Source: Phytophthora colocasiae (lineage: Eukaryota > Oomycota > Peronosporomycetes > Peronosporales > Peronosporaceae). Taken from it: 64,000 nucleotides of DNA. This document shows, one piece after another, positions 10,557-22,600 of the stretch. The notes below the pieces were generated by a model. It made no database searches, was not told where the DNA came from, and saw nothing but the letters and a program-made list of their open reading frames with translations. Where the stretch lies: NCBI GenBank assembly GCA_018806915.1, contig JAGKQI010000085.1, positions 558,001-622,000 of the forward strand, read 5' to 3'. Each line of letters opens with the position of its first letter. The first letter of the stretch is position 1. A program made the position numbers and the translations under genes.

Positions 10557-12530
10557 TTACGAAAAGTGCTCCATGATCACAACGCTCTGCTTTGAGCCGT
10601 TGTTGCGCATTACTGGGGGATCAGCAGCAAACGCAATGGCAGCTTTGCTTGCAACAGCAACTGAAGGTGCTACGTTCACAGTAGAAATGCTGTATCCACG
10701 AGCAGAGACCCACGTAAGTAGCCACTTCAAGTTTGTTAGCGCGTTTTTCAGTGCCTTGGTCCATTCCTTGTGCTTGTTTCGCAGGAAGAGGATGGAATAC
10801 CCACCGATAGAATGCTTTGCTACTTTGTAAGGCAGTCGGATAGATGGGTCTCGTGCGCGCACAAATGCCATCAATTGTCCAAGACACGTGATCCAAGCAC
10901 CAAGACCCAAGTTGAAGTGAGATTCTGCAAAGTTTTGCTGATCTGAACCGTGCCTACAGAGCAGAAAGTGCCAAAGCAAAATGACAACAGCGTTAGTATC
11001 TGTAGTAGTTGAAGTGTGTAACTCGTTGCCTGCACAATAGAACAACGTACAGACAGTACTCCATCCGAAGGTTGCTCGTTCGGATGATCTTCGAGAAGCT
11101 ACCCAGCGGTACAATCTTGAAGCTGAAACACGTGCACACAACAAGCAATTAAAATCGGGAATAGCTAGGCTTGCCTGAATTGACGTACTCTGAGAACTCC
11201 AGTCCGACCATCGCCGCGAGTGTCTGCAGCAGCAGCGCACACTCCCCGAAAGCAGCGTTTATCTCGTTCCACTCCACCGCAAACGATGCTGACTGACCCA
11301 AGCGAAACTGGTTAATTGTGCCGAATTCGCCATCGTATCCGATAACGAACACGTCCGTAAGAATGTTCAAGTGTTTTGCAGACGCCACTTTACGCTCCAT
11401 CGCATCGATTTGAGCTGTACCCCCATCCCGAATCTCCTGGAAAGTGGCTTCTTGCAGTTGCAGTCCGTTAAATTGACCCCACAGCTCTGCTTCTTCATAA
11501 ATGAGAGCCTTCTCTGTTTCATTCATCGCCTCCTGCTGCTGCGCAATGACTTCCATTTCATCCTCCATCAGCTTCAAGTTCTCCTCCAAAGCACTTAGCT
11601 CGCTCTCGTACTGGTAAAGTCACGAAAAAGTGATTAGAACCTGAACAACCCAAAGATCTACGTGCACATCACGTACAAATCGGATCTTATCGTCAATGTG
11701 CTCGATATCTTCACTATGAACGGTTGAGCTCGTTAAGTTATGCAAGAAACCCCCAAAGCAGCGCTTCTCGTATCGTGCACGCTCAGCTTGTCTGTAGCAG
11801 CTAGTTAGTTTCCACTATTTACTCACAAAGAAACAATAAAAATCGCACCCATCGATCATTGTGACCATACCGTCCATACACTCCTTGCAAACTGGCGTTG
11901 TCACCGGCATACCAGCACTACATACATCATAAGCACCATTACAACCGTCTCCTTAACCAATTCAGAGCCTAGTGAGCCCGTACCAATGAGCGTGCTGTGT
12001 TGTTAGTAGCTTCACATGATGACTCACGTCCGCATACGTTGGAACAGCCACCATACTGTCCTCCATCGCGGGATTCTCATCATGGCTGGCATGACCCACA
12101 TGAGCTTCGAAGTATTTCCCAGCGCTAGTGAAACTGTCTTTCATCTGCTGTTGCTGGCGTCGCTGTCGCTGCTGGGGCTTGTGTCGTCTCTGAGCCTGTT
12201 GACGTCTCTGCTCCTGTTGGTGCTGTTGCTGTAGCGACAGATTGTAGCGTGCACTAGCATATAAATCCTCTCCAAATATCCCCGATTCGCCCATTTCTGG
12301 TGGCGTAGCGGTGCTTGAAGGCAGTTTTTGTAGCAATAGCATACTCTGAGAGGCACTTGCGGTGGGGAGAAGCACGTAAGACTCGCCCAATACTACATGA
12401 AACCATAGTTAAAACAAAGCTAAAGACAAGGTGCACATACACAAATGCATTAAATACGGTAAGACCCCCTACCTGGCGCGCTAAGGAGCTCATTCTCGAG
12501 CGACCGACGGCATTGTTGACACCTCAGCAT
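10557..12530 (-). CDS. ATG6: Beclin-1 / ATG6 autophagy protein (multi-exon)
   Basis: Subunit of the class III PI3-kinase (Vps34) complex in autophagy and endosomal sorting. Exon 1 (12473-12530) encodes MLRCQQCRRSLE, the N-terminal CxxC of Beclins. Exon 2 (from 12392) is Gln/Arg-rich. Later exons at about 11849-11951, 11677-11791 and 11189-11610 give T-P-V-C-K-E-C-M-D, the coiled coil, and the evolutionarily conserved domain with FGTINQFRLG and VEWNEINAAFGECALLLQTL. Exons 11051-11122 (FKIVPLGSFSK) and 10557-10953 end with KEWTKALKNALTNLKWLLTW, the family's most conserved C-terminal block. Introns are 57-97 bases with GTACGT-type donors. The junction of exons 2 and 3 is unresolved: the obvious GTGAGT donor at 12027 gives the wrong phase, while a GTATGG donor slightly upstream would work. 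No BH3-like motif was seen. A 39-residue Ser/Ala tail follows the conserved end. Confidence 0.92.
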
Positions 12531-12713
12531 TGTCTTCTTGAAGAATCCGAAATCCTGTTATATGGCATGATTACGCTCTAATACAGGTTCTGATTCTTAC
12601 TGGCGGAATCACTCACACACTATGTCAATAATTTACTTGATTTTTGTATTGCTAAAGAGTCTTGAGTCAAGACACCGAAACTACCATCACTTCCCAAAGT
12701 ATCAATTGGTGCC

Positions 12714-14003
12714 ATGATCTACTATAACAACCGCATCTTGTGGCGTCTACTACTGCACTCACACGGGTCTGCCATCGCCTCTGGGTCCACCTTGGCCCGT
12801 GCAGCTCTTGTGGCTGCTCTGTCAGCGACTTTGGTCGTCGTACAGCGCGAGAGGCCAACGTTATTGCCGGTCGTAGCACTGGAGCAGCTGCTACTCTCGG
12901 CGTCGGCCTTCCTGGCGGTTCTACTGGGTCTGCGGATCTTCACAGCGTTGCGTCAATGGCAACGAGGCGTGCAAGACGTCAGCTCAATCGCAGATGCTGC
13001 ACGCACGCTCACAGCTACTGCTTGTGCCTTTGTGCACTTCTCTCGCAAAGGTGTGGCTGATCGCGCACAGATCCGCAACAAATGCCAATTCATCCGAGAC
13101 GTCAAGCGCTACATCCTTCTGTATGTGACACTTGTGTTTCATGACTGTAATGAGAGCGACGCCCCGCTGGAACTACGCGCATTATTGACGCAGAAGGAAG
13201 CTGACGAGTTCTCGAGCACGGAAGTATTGACGTTGGGAGAGCACACATGGAACAGGGAGCGCAACGTCGTGGGGTCAGCCAATAAGATGCGTGCAGCTGT
13301 CGTGGAGCTCTGGCTAAGACGCACTATTAACCGTGCCAGGAGGAAAAGCTACGTGACGGTGGAGCAGGCGATGGAGCTCAACAAAATTGTGTCGACGCTG
13401 CCGCAGATGTACTCGAGGATCTTCAATTTGTGCAATGTGCCTATCGCGTTCAACTTGGCGCAATGCCTGCACTTCTGCTTCGTTGGTTTCTTGCTTCTGA
13501 TGGGAGCGGCACTCGCTCCAACCATGGGGTTTATGGCGACACTTTATGTGGCACTTGCTGCTGTGCTGCTGTTTGCACTGGACAACGTCGCTTCCTCGAT
13601 CGAATGTCCGTTTGGGCCCGATGCTAACGATGTCGACTTGGAAGCACGTATCCTGTGCATTCAAGACGAGCTCAAGGTCATTCTGCAGGCGCATTTCCAC
13701 TCTGTTGGTCATGTGGATTCGTTCAAGGAACAAGATCGCATGGCTTCACTGTCGTCGCTGCTCTCGGTGGACATTGAGACTGTTAGTCGGGGTCGCACAC
13801 GGCACGAATCGGTATCCTCGTCGTACTCGTCAAATGAACGCCCGTCTCAGTACTTAGCTCCATCTTCAACATCGGCAACGGATCGAGCGGTATTGCTGTC
13901 TATCCAGCCTGATGCTTATGGTGCCATCGCAGAGGCTGACGATGAGTTAGCCAGCCCGCCAGCAATGCATGGGTCAGATGACCACGCACATATCGCCGTT
14001 TAG
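12714..14003 (+). CDS. Bestrophin-like (UPF0187) anion channel
   Basis: 429 aa, single exon, start at 12714 in good context (GCCATG). Family marks are the N-terminal N-R-I-L-W-R-L plus H-G-S block, then a transmembrane stretch ending in LLGLRIFTALRQWQRGVQDVS, which corresponds to the N-x-A-x-x-R-W-x-x-G-R region of bestrophins. The pair of C-terminal membrane helices (residues about 245-290) is followed by SSIECPFGPDANDVDLE, the diagnostic E-x-P-F-G-x-D-x-N-D-x-x-L. Bestrophins form pentameric chloride or bicarbonate channels, in algae and plants often in thylakoid or other organelle membranes. The location here is not evident. The last 90 residues are Ser-rich and probably cytosolic. Its 3' end faces the surface-protein gene that ends at 14289. 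Confidence 0.85.
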   Translation: MIYYNNRILWRLLLHSHGSAIASGSTLARAALVAALSATLVVVQRERPTLLPVVALEQLLLSASAFLAVLLGLRIFTALRQWQRGVQDVSSIADAARTLTATACAFVHFSRKGVADRAQIRNKCQFIRDVKRYILLYVTLVFHDCNESDAPLELRALLTQKEADEFSSTEVLTLGEHTWNRERNVVGSANKMRAAVVELWLRRTINRARRKSYVTVEQAMELNKIVSTLPQMYSRIFNLCNVPIAFNLAQCLHFCFVGFLLLMGAALAPTMGFMATLYVALAAVLLFALDNVASSIECPFGPDANDVDLEARILCIQDELKVILQAHFHSVGHVDSFKEQDRMASLSSLLSVDIETVSRGRTRHESVSSSYSSNERPSQYLAPSSTSATDRAVLLSIQPDAYGAIAEADDELASPPAMHGSDDHAHIAV

Positions 14004-14288
14004 TTTAGCGAGTTGCAAGTCATAGGAAGACAAAGTTGTAGGAAATGAAATGCAAAGACCAAGATGAAGTCGATAACACGTATCATTAGGCTTGATCATC
14101 TCTAAAGCGCCTAGATGGAAGGAGGCACGCCTGTGTGTCGCTCATCGGCTTCCACATGGCCTACGACTATCACTTTCGCCTTCAATTCGCCCACCTACCT
14201 CACTTGATAATAATAAAAACTCGTAACACGACGTGCTCTGCGGAACAAAGCGTCATCACCTTCACTGCGAGCCTACCAAGTTCATGGC

Positions 14289-16149
14289 TTAGTTCACAGT
14301 CCAACCCGAACTGGTGGTACTACGCGGGTCAATAGTAGAACTAGACGGGTGCTGCTGATCGTGCTTGAAGTCATGGTGATCATCCAGACCGTCCTCCTCC
14401 AAAATGGGCATACCGCGGCCCATTTCGAACGTGCTAGACGTAGGCACGCTAGTTCCAGGGTCCGACGTAAAGTCACTGAAGTCACTGTCTCTGTCGCCTC
14501 GCGTCTGTCGGGTATCGTACTCCCATTCCGACTCGTCATCGTAGCCTGATTGGAACGAGAATTTGGTCATTTCCGAAGGTCTCGAGCTGGCCACGTCCTC
14601 GCTTAAACCTGCAAAACTGGCTCGGTCGTACGGGTTCAGTGAGAACGATTCGCTGCTTTCCACCGATTTAGCCACTTGACCGGGCTCCGCACGAATTGTT
14701 TTGTCGAAGATGCTGGTATCCCCCGCGTTAACTGCTAGGTAGGACGGAGCAGCGTTGTCAGGCGTGTAATCTCCGCTCATATCCAATCCATGCAACTGAG
14801 CAGGTGTCTTGTGCGACAGAAACTGTGAAGACGCCATAGTATAGTCACTTGAGCGCTCCATCATGCTCACAGGCTGACGGAATGGAATATCCTTCGTGCT
14901 CACATTGTTGCGGCGCTTCTTCATGTAACAGAAGAGCAAACCCGCCAGCAAGATAGCCGCACCAATGCCAACACCAATATAGAGGAACAGGTAGCTACCA
15001 CTGCTACCACCTTCAACGGAGACCGTCACACTCGAGTAGATAGCCATGTCAATCCGCTCGCCATCCACAGTCACCATAGCAACACGGCCAAACATCGTGT
15101 ACTGACCGGAGTTGGAGAACGTGTAGTTCGTCGAGTAGCTAACGGCGTTGCTCGTGAGGTTCGTGTCGTCGAATTCCGCGATGGCAAAAGTGGATGAGTC
15201 TTCGCCCGTGTAAGTGGAGCAGTTGGCTCCAGCCAAATTCCGTTGGCAACCACTGAAGACTGAGACGGGAACGACCGAGTAGATATCCGTACGTGGGTTC
15301 TTAATGGCATCCGTCGTTGACACCTCAGCAATAAGTGTTGAGTCATCAGTCGACGATCCCGACATGTCTAGCATCCACGCGACATCAATGTTATCACCGA
15401 CGTATACATTCGTAGACGAGAGAGACATTGACATTGCACCAGGGCAATAATCACCCGTTCGAATCGTAAGATCACCTGAAACACTGGGGTCGAACACGGA
15501 CACATCCTGAGACGTCCAGCAGTACGTAGTGGTTCCATCCGTTGTAATACTACTAGGCGTCGTACCAGCGACATCACCAATCTGCACCGGGAAGAACGTG
15601 ACGAAGTCGGCACGTGAATTTCCAGCAATGTTGACCACGAGATGCACGTAACCTGTGTATTTTCCGTCTTTTGGGATCACAAGCTCCTCCGAGCCGAAAA
15701 CAGCCACATTGTCGGTAAAATCATTCGGGTTGTTGCTGGATGCGTAGTACGTAGCGCTCTCCGAGGCCGTAGAGAAGAGGTCACACGAACGCCAATCACA
15801 CATTACCACATTAGCCACAGCCACATCGTACGTAGTTGCGTTTGTGCTTGCAGAGGACTCGGCCGACGTGTTGGTATGTCCAAGCAGATAGTCTGGAACA
15901 GCCACCTTAACGATAGGGTCAGGAAACTCAAAGTTAGCATCAGCCGAAGACGTGTCCAGCGTTGCAGTGTAGCGCAGAGGGATCAGCGCATTCTTCTCCA
16001 GTTCATCAGCAATATCCACACGGATCGTAATGGGGCAGGCACTGCCCTGGTCCAGTACCAGCACGTCGTCCTCCACGGGCTGCTCCTGTGAGTACTTCTC
16101 CGAGATGTAGTAGCAGTACGTCGTACTACCGTCCATCTTGTACGTCACC
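14289..16149 (-). CDS. Type I membrane protein with tandem Cys modules, left member of divergent pair (5' exon not resolved)
   Basis: The large 3' exon begins after an acceptor (TTGCAG) ending at 16150 and encodes about 620 residues. It holds two related extracellular modules of about 200 residues, each opening with an aromatic-Cys motif (TTYCYYI, TTYCWTS) and containing a further Cys about 25-30 residues on. Many NxS/T sequons follow, then a single membrane helix (YLFLYIGVGIGAAILLAGLL), a KKRRNN stop-transfer and a cytoplasmic tail of about 190 residues rich in Ser, Asp and Tyr. The paralogue at 17199-19385 shows the same order plus a signal peptide and first module in its own 5' exon. An equivalent 5' exon must lie between 16150 and about 16800, but I could not phase it: a GTACGT donor near 16250 gives a stop. 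Function unknown; probably a surface receptor or adhesin. Confidence 0.7.
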
Positions 16150-16172
16150 CTGCAACATAGTAGCCATGTCAA

Positions 16173-17198
16173 GGTTAGTGAGTCAAACCCTAGTACTCGA
16201 AGACCCTAGTCTTGCCAGTCGAATAAGAATCAATAGAGAGAGAAGACGTACATAGTGGTCGGACGTTAGTGAGCTCGAGGGCTGGACGTCACTTGTTGGA
16301 GGCTTCTGGGGCGCGATGACAGCGGAACTGGGCAAGTGGCAGCCCTCGGACTTCGAATGGCGCCCTTCCCGCACGGCCACCGTGTGTAAGAGCGATTGGC
16401 GGACTGAATGTCCAGAACGCCAGTTCGCGCTACGTCGTTTGTGTGAGAAACATAGAATGAAGTTGCATGTACGGTTTGTGGTCGAGTAAGTGCGAATAGT
16501 TGTGGCTTGAAGAGCTTCGATTCGAGCCTCCAGCTCTGGGCACCAGCAGCTGCTCCTGTGTTGGCAAAGTAATGATAGCTTCGTGCCAGCACCACCGGTT
16601 ATGGCAATGGCGAGTTCGAGGCACACAGGTGTCCTTTGCGCCAACGGTTTCACCAGTCAAAAGGTTGGATGACTTCACATGATGGCACTTCTGCTTCGAG
16701 TGGAAATGCGATTCAGCGACCGCTGCTCGAGGAATGGCCATTGCTGCCGAGATAAGCTCGACAATGCGTGCGCTTGCCATGCAGGCTGCAGTCCGAGGAG
16801 CGGGTCCACCGGGTTTTGTTGTGGCTTTTCTCTCGCATTGTGTGGATTCATTCGAATAAATTACAGAACTATCCGAATAAATTACACAATAGACCTAATA
16901 CAAATTCAAAGTAAATTTGACGTGGTAAAGGTGACGCACCCAATTCACTGTACCCACTTTTGACACATAATCCCACTGCAGTACCGTAACCATCAACATG
17001 GTTTAGCGGAATTCGTATTTAGTCGATGTTTACCTCTATATAACGCCGATTGCATTTACGACTTCAATATATCTTCCCTCCCACCTCCCTTGGCCTCGCA
17101 GTTGAAGCAGAAAGGCTCGAGCTCATAGAGAAAAGCTGGTCTGTTCAGCTCTCGAGACACTTCTGGTTCTGCTAGGAAGGGCTCCGCTACTGTTGGTC
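16173..17198. other. Divergent promoter region between two paralogous surface-protein genes
   Basis: About 1 kb between the 3' exon of the minus-strand gene and the ATG at 17199. It should contain the missing 5' exon(s) of the minus-strand gene (open frames between 16183 and 16780 on that strand, none matching the paralogue's first module) and a shared promoter. AT-rich sequence with repeated ATCCGAATAAATTAC-like units lies near 16845-16895. No other gene was recognised. Confidence 0.45.
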
Positions 17199-19385
17199 AT
17201 GCGCTTAGAACGCTTTCGCTGGCTGGGGCTGTCGCTGTCGCTATTTTCCTGCGCTTCGACGGCCGAAGAGACGAGCTGCTGGCTAATTGATGGCTCCGAA
17301 TCGCTTATGACGGCTTTAGCCGCTTATTCAGGCTCACCCTGCGCTGTGGACGTGACAATTCCATTGGTGGCAGCGTCGTACGCACCAAATGAGAGTATTG
17401 CGCTATTATGGGGCGTGCAGGTTGATTCCTCCTCCTCCAACGCCATGGACGTACCAGAGCCTCCCGACGCGATGAGTACGCTTAGTTCTGACAATTCTGG
17501 TAACTCCGTGCAGATCCTCTCTACCTACGTAAGGACCTGTGCCTCACTCCTGCAGTGCACGCCCAGTATCTTGGGTGTTGATACATTTACAACCGCCCAA
17601 TCCGGTAACTTCTCCCGATCCGATGCTACATACTTCGAGACGACGAACGAACTCTCCTTCGCAGAGGAAGGAAACTACACGGTGGCTGCCGTCGCTGTAC
17701 TTGGCAATGCCGACAACGCTACAGTACTGTACTACTTCCAGACATTCGCAGATATCGTTGTCAAGCAGGCCCAAGTTGAGGAGATGTACGTTTGACTTCT
17801 GGCTGTTGCGCTTTGGTGGACTGTAACTTACAGGATTTCGTTTTTACTTTGTAGGGAATATGGGAGCGACGCGACCTATTGCCGCTGGACAGCACAAAAC
17901 CCATTAGAGCCCCAGTTGGACCGGAATGTGCTGCTTGGTACCAGTGACAGCTCCGAGATTGAGCTGTCAATTGACACTAAAAACGTATGGCAAGCCAATC
18001 AAGCCGTTGATATCGTGTGGACGGCCACGCTGGCGCGAAATTCGTCCAAGGACATTCAACTGCCGTCCCCATTGAACGCAATATACGTCTTGGGCGATGA
18101 TAGCACCGAAGAGAGCGGGTACTACAGCGTTGTGAGCTCCATCGTGAAGTTGTGCGAGCGCGACATGGCCTGCGACGAGTATTCCAGCACAACAACGGTC
18201 TCATCTGCTGATTATTCCGCGAATTTTTCGTCTGCAGACATCGCAGTGTTCAATGCGAGCGTCGTCGTCCCATCAACAGGATGGTTTACGGGGTTTATTC
18301 AAGTGACACTTGCAGGAGCCGAGCCAGACTCGCAGCGATACGACTTTTTCAAGTACTTTGAGGTTTATGCTGCTCAAGAGAATGTGGCGGAGCAAGTGGA
18401 GAATGAAAAATACGCGAATGATGGCAGTGAATCGTACTGCTGGGAAGTCGTTGCAGGTCCAGAGGATGACAATATTTCCACTACAAGTGTGGTGTTCTCT
18501 GGAAACAGCACCAACTGCCCCTACACTCTGACCATGAACGTCTCCACGACGACGTTTACGGTGGAGGCTGGCGCATTGGTGAGTTGGACTGTGACCAAGC
18601 AACCCTCGTACACTGGAACGGAAGGGGTAATTGTGAATACCACATCTGTCTACGACGAGTCCACTGGCCAGTACGTGAACCTGCCGCAGATTAACGTTTA
18701 CTACTGTAACGACACAACGTGCTCGCCATTCTCAGACAAGAAAACGCTGGCATATTCCGCTCAACCGATGAATTTTTCGGAGAGAAGCGGCCTGGCACTG
18801 TTTTCCACAAAGATCAGCATTCCAAGTGAAGGAACGTATGCATTAATGACTCATGCTGTAGTACCAAACGGGGACGGCTTACGGTTTGATGTAGCTTCAT
18901 TCATCAGTATGACCGTCACCGCATCTTCAGCTTCGGCAGACACCAGCGACAGCTCAAGCTCTCACGTTGGTCTCATCCTCGGCTTGACGGTGGGATGCGC
19001 TGCAGTTGTTGGTCTCGCAGTATTGGGATTTGTTGTCATTCGTCGCCGACAGGCTGAACAAAAGATCACACAGGAAAAGGAGCGTCGATACAGCTTCTTC
19101 GGCTTCCGCCCGCTATCATACACTAACGAGATCCCCACAAACTCCAATTCTGCTCACGGGTCAGACGAATCAGGCAACTTCATGTACGTGAAGGCGCAGC
19201 GATCACCCATGGACATGCCCCGCGCGTCATCACTATCCTATGATCCATATTCACGGAGGAGCTTCATCGAAGCTGGAGCCGAAGACTCCGGCTACAGCTT
19301 CACCTTTTCAGACCCCGAGCCGGTATACCCTCTGTCAAACGATAGAACTTGTCCACCGCCCACGACACCCCCACTTTTGAACTAA
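17199..19385 (+). CDS. Type I membrane protein with three Cys modules, right member of divergent pair
   Basis: 705 aa. Exon 1 is 17199-17785 and exon 2 is 17855-19385, with a 69-base GTACGT...GTAG intron; splicing joins them in frame. The signal peptide is RFRWLGLSLSLFSCASTA. Three modules of about 200 residues start at SCWLIDG, TYCRWTA and SYCWEVV, each followed by a second Cys about 28 residues later and carrying sequons (NFS, NAS, NTT). A membrane helix (HVGLILGLTVGCAAVVGLAV) leads into a RRRQAEQK basic stop-transfer and a tail of about 120 residues with Tyr and Ser. It is the paralogue of the gene at 14289-16149, head to head, so the pair arose by inverted duplication. I do not recognise a named family. 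The extracellular modules look like beta-rich domains stabilised by one disulfide. Confidence 0.85.
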
Positions 19386-19601
19386 TAATTACCCGTAGTT
19401 GTTGTCCGATGTAAGGATAAGAAGAAAACAATGCTAAATATGAACATACCCCTCCACTTGACACTTTTGATGCGCATCAAAAAAGATCAAGACAACTTCA
19501 ACTTGTCCAGTATGTAGTCCACACCATCTCATTCCCCGTAGAAACGAATATCCCAAAATGAAACAGTTTTCATTTTCGCGCGTTTGAACGGAGCCATCGC
19601 C

Positions 19602-22600
19602 ATGCTCCGCAGCGGCTCGGACGTGACTATGGGCGAGTCCAAGCACGACGAAGGGGAGATGGGCGACTCCATGCCGTCTATGCCTGCAGGATTCTCTACT
19701 CCGCGTCGACGGCAGCAGGCGGGAGGTTTCCAGTTCAGCGTCACGCCGGAGCCTTCACGACGTCGCCTATCGACTTCTAGAGGGCGCCAATCGGCTGCTG
19801 GTCTTGAGGAATCGCCTGCTAGATACTCTCCGAGTAAAGTAAAGGCTGCTGTGCGGTCATTTGCTGATTTTCTCCACTTTCTGGTAGGTTTTCAGTGTTT
19901 TAGAAGAGAAATTCGAGGAAAATGATGACTTAGAGCCGATTTGCGTTTGTTTTTGGTGCCTTTGGAGGAACAGGAGGAGCACCAGCACGACCATACCCTT
20001 ATGCCGGTTATTATCCAGAGGTTTGCGGAGCTTGGAGCTGTTATTGAGTCCCAGAAGAGACATATCGATCGATGGAAGGGCAAAGAGCTGGACTTGGCAA
20101 TTGAAGAGGCTCAGCAGAACTTGGAACTCATTCGAGAATTGGGGGACACGATCCAGAAACAAGAGCTGCAAATTGCAGAAATTACAGTGGAGAAACAGCA
20201 GTGGGAGGAGAAGTACCATTTAGCGGCTCAAGAGGTGGAGACTCTAAAGAAACAGGGCACGTACCAGATTCAACAGCTCCGTTCGGAGGTAACTATGCTT
20301 CGACAAGCCGGTGTTGAGGTGGAGAATAAGCTCAAGGAGAGAGACGCATCGCTTGTATCGTTGAAGAAGAACAATGATAACTTACTCTCTCAAATAGAGC
20401 AAATGGAGCGTGATAGTTCAACCATTATGCAGCAAAACACGACGTTGAAGCAGCAAGGAGCGCACCAGTCGGACGAAATGCGGTCTCTTGAGCAGCAGAT
20501 TGTTGAATTACGCGAGCACTACGAGTCGGTGGCCACTAAAGCGACGGAGCTCGAGCAGGACGTGACATCGTGGCAAGCGAAGTACGATGAGAAGGAGCAA
20601 CAAGTGAGTGAATTGGAGAATGCTTTAAACCGTGGCAGACAAGAAATGGGACAGCGTGATGGCAACCTGGAAAATGTGATGACTGAAAAGCGCAAACTGC
20701 AGGAACATGTGAACAGGATGGCGCAGGAACATGAGAAACAACTTGCCGAACAGCACAAGTACCGCACTGAGGCTGAAGCTGAGCGCCAGAGACTCACTCA
20801 GGCTCTTCAGCAAGAGACTGTGCGGTTCCAGGGTCTGAAGAAGGAGTCTGCTGATGCACGTGCACAAATTGAAGCGCAAGCCATGGCCGCAATGAAGCAA
20901 CGCGAACAACAGTTGCTAGATGAAAGAGCTCGCGTGGAAGAGGAGCTACAGCATCAGTTTACCAAGATCAACCAAGAGAATATTGAACTGCGTGCCGCTG
21001 TAGACAATCTGAAGGATATTAATCGGCGCAAGAGCACAGAGATTGGTCGACTGATGGCAACCTCTCAAGAGGCTGAGCAGCAGAACCAGTCGCGGAATGT
21101 GGACGCTCAGAGGATGCAGCAGCTGACAGATGAAGTCGCTCGTGCAAAACAAAAGATGGAGGCGTTATCCAAGAGCGTGGCTGTTAAGGATACAACTCAT
21201 GCCGAGGAAATGAAGTCGCAAACTGCTGAATTCGAGAACCAGTACAACGACTTCGTTACGCAAGTTGAGGGACAATTCAACGAAATGACTCAAGAAAATG
21301 AACAGCTACGAGCTGACCTCGATGAAGCAATAAAAAAGCTGGGAATGTACGAGGGTCAATCGGCTACGGAAGGGGAAGAACTCAGCAAATGGCGAACTGA
21401 GTGCGAGAAACTTCAGCTTCAACTGAATGAAGGTGCTCGCGAGAACGACTACTTGAAGCGTGAACTTAATCACCGATCACAAGAAGTTGAGTCAAGGACT
21501 AAGGAGATCGCGGATTTAAGTGCTCAAATTGAGCAGTTCCTATCTCCCGATCATGAGCGTACGAAAGAAGTGAAACTGCTGCAGACGGAGCGTATGCGCT
21601 TGGAAGAACAAAATCGAGAGTTACAACGACTGATTGAGGAGACCAAGGCTGAAGCTAATGCAACGATGGGGGAAGCACAACGAGTCCATGATCACTCCCT
21701 GGAGCAGAAGATTGCTCATGAAAATGCTGTTCGTTTGCTATGTGAGGAGAAGGAAGCGATTACTCGCAATCTGACGGCGCTAGAAGCTCAACTGACGACG
21801 GCCCACAATGAGATGGAGCATTGGAAGGCATCGGCCCAGCAGCTAGAAAATGATAAGCGAGGGCTCGAGTTGCAACTCCAGCAAGTGATGCGGCAGGCCA
21901 CTGAACAGATCGAAACACAGAAACAATCGGCAGCTATGGCGACTGAGGATGGCCGAACGCAATTGCAGAAATTGACGGCTCAGCTTCTGCAACGAGATGC
22001 GCAGATGAACGAAGGTCACCAGCAGCTGAATAATATCCAGGAAGCAGTTCGATCGTTGGAAGAGAAGCTTCGTGCACAGCAGTATGAATATGAAGGTGTG
22101 CAGATGGAGAATAAGCAATTGACGCTCCAGATCGAGTCCCTTTGTAGCGAGAAGCGTAGGCTGGAACAAATTTTACGACAACACAGCTCATCGATTCTAC
22201 AGCCAGGGGTTGATGAAGATCTGTGCCAAAAGTTGGAACGATTAACGCACGAGATGGATCAGCGTGTGAAGGATGGAAGTGATAAGGTTATCCATTTGCA
22301 GGCAGCTTTAGACTCAAAGCTTGACACGCAAATTCAACACTCGAACGAAGAAAGAGCCAAGCTTGAGGAGGAGAACGCAAGACTCCAACATGACCTGGAA
22401 AACTACGCTACCGAGATGGAGAAAATGGACTCGGAACTTTTACAGTTACAGCGCGAGCGTGACGAGCAGGAGTATGCTCTGAACGAGATGCAGCGAACGA
22501 TAGCAAGCCGTGACGAGGACAAGTGGACTCAAAGCAATTTAAGTGATGAGTTCAAGCGCCTTGATGTTGAGCACAAGGAGTTGAAGGCAAAGCACGAGCA

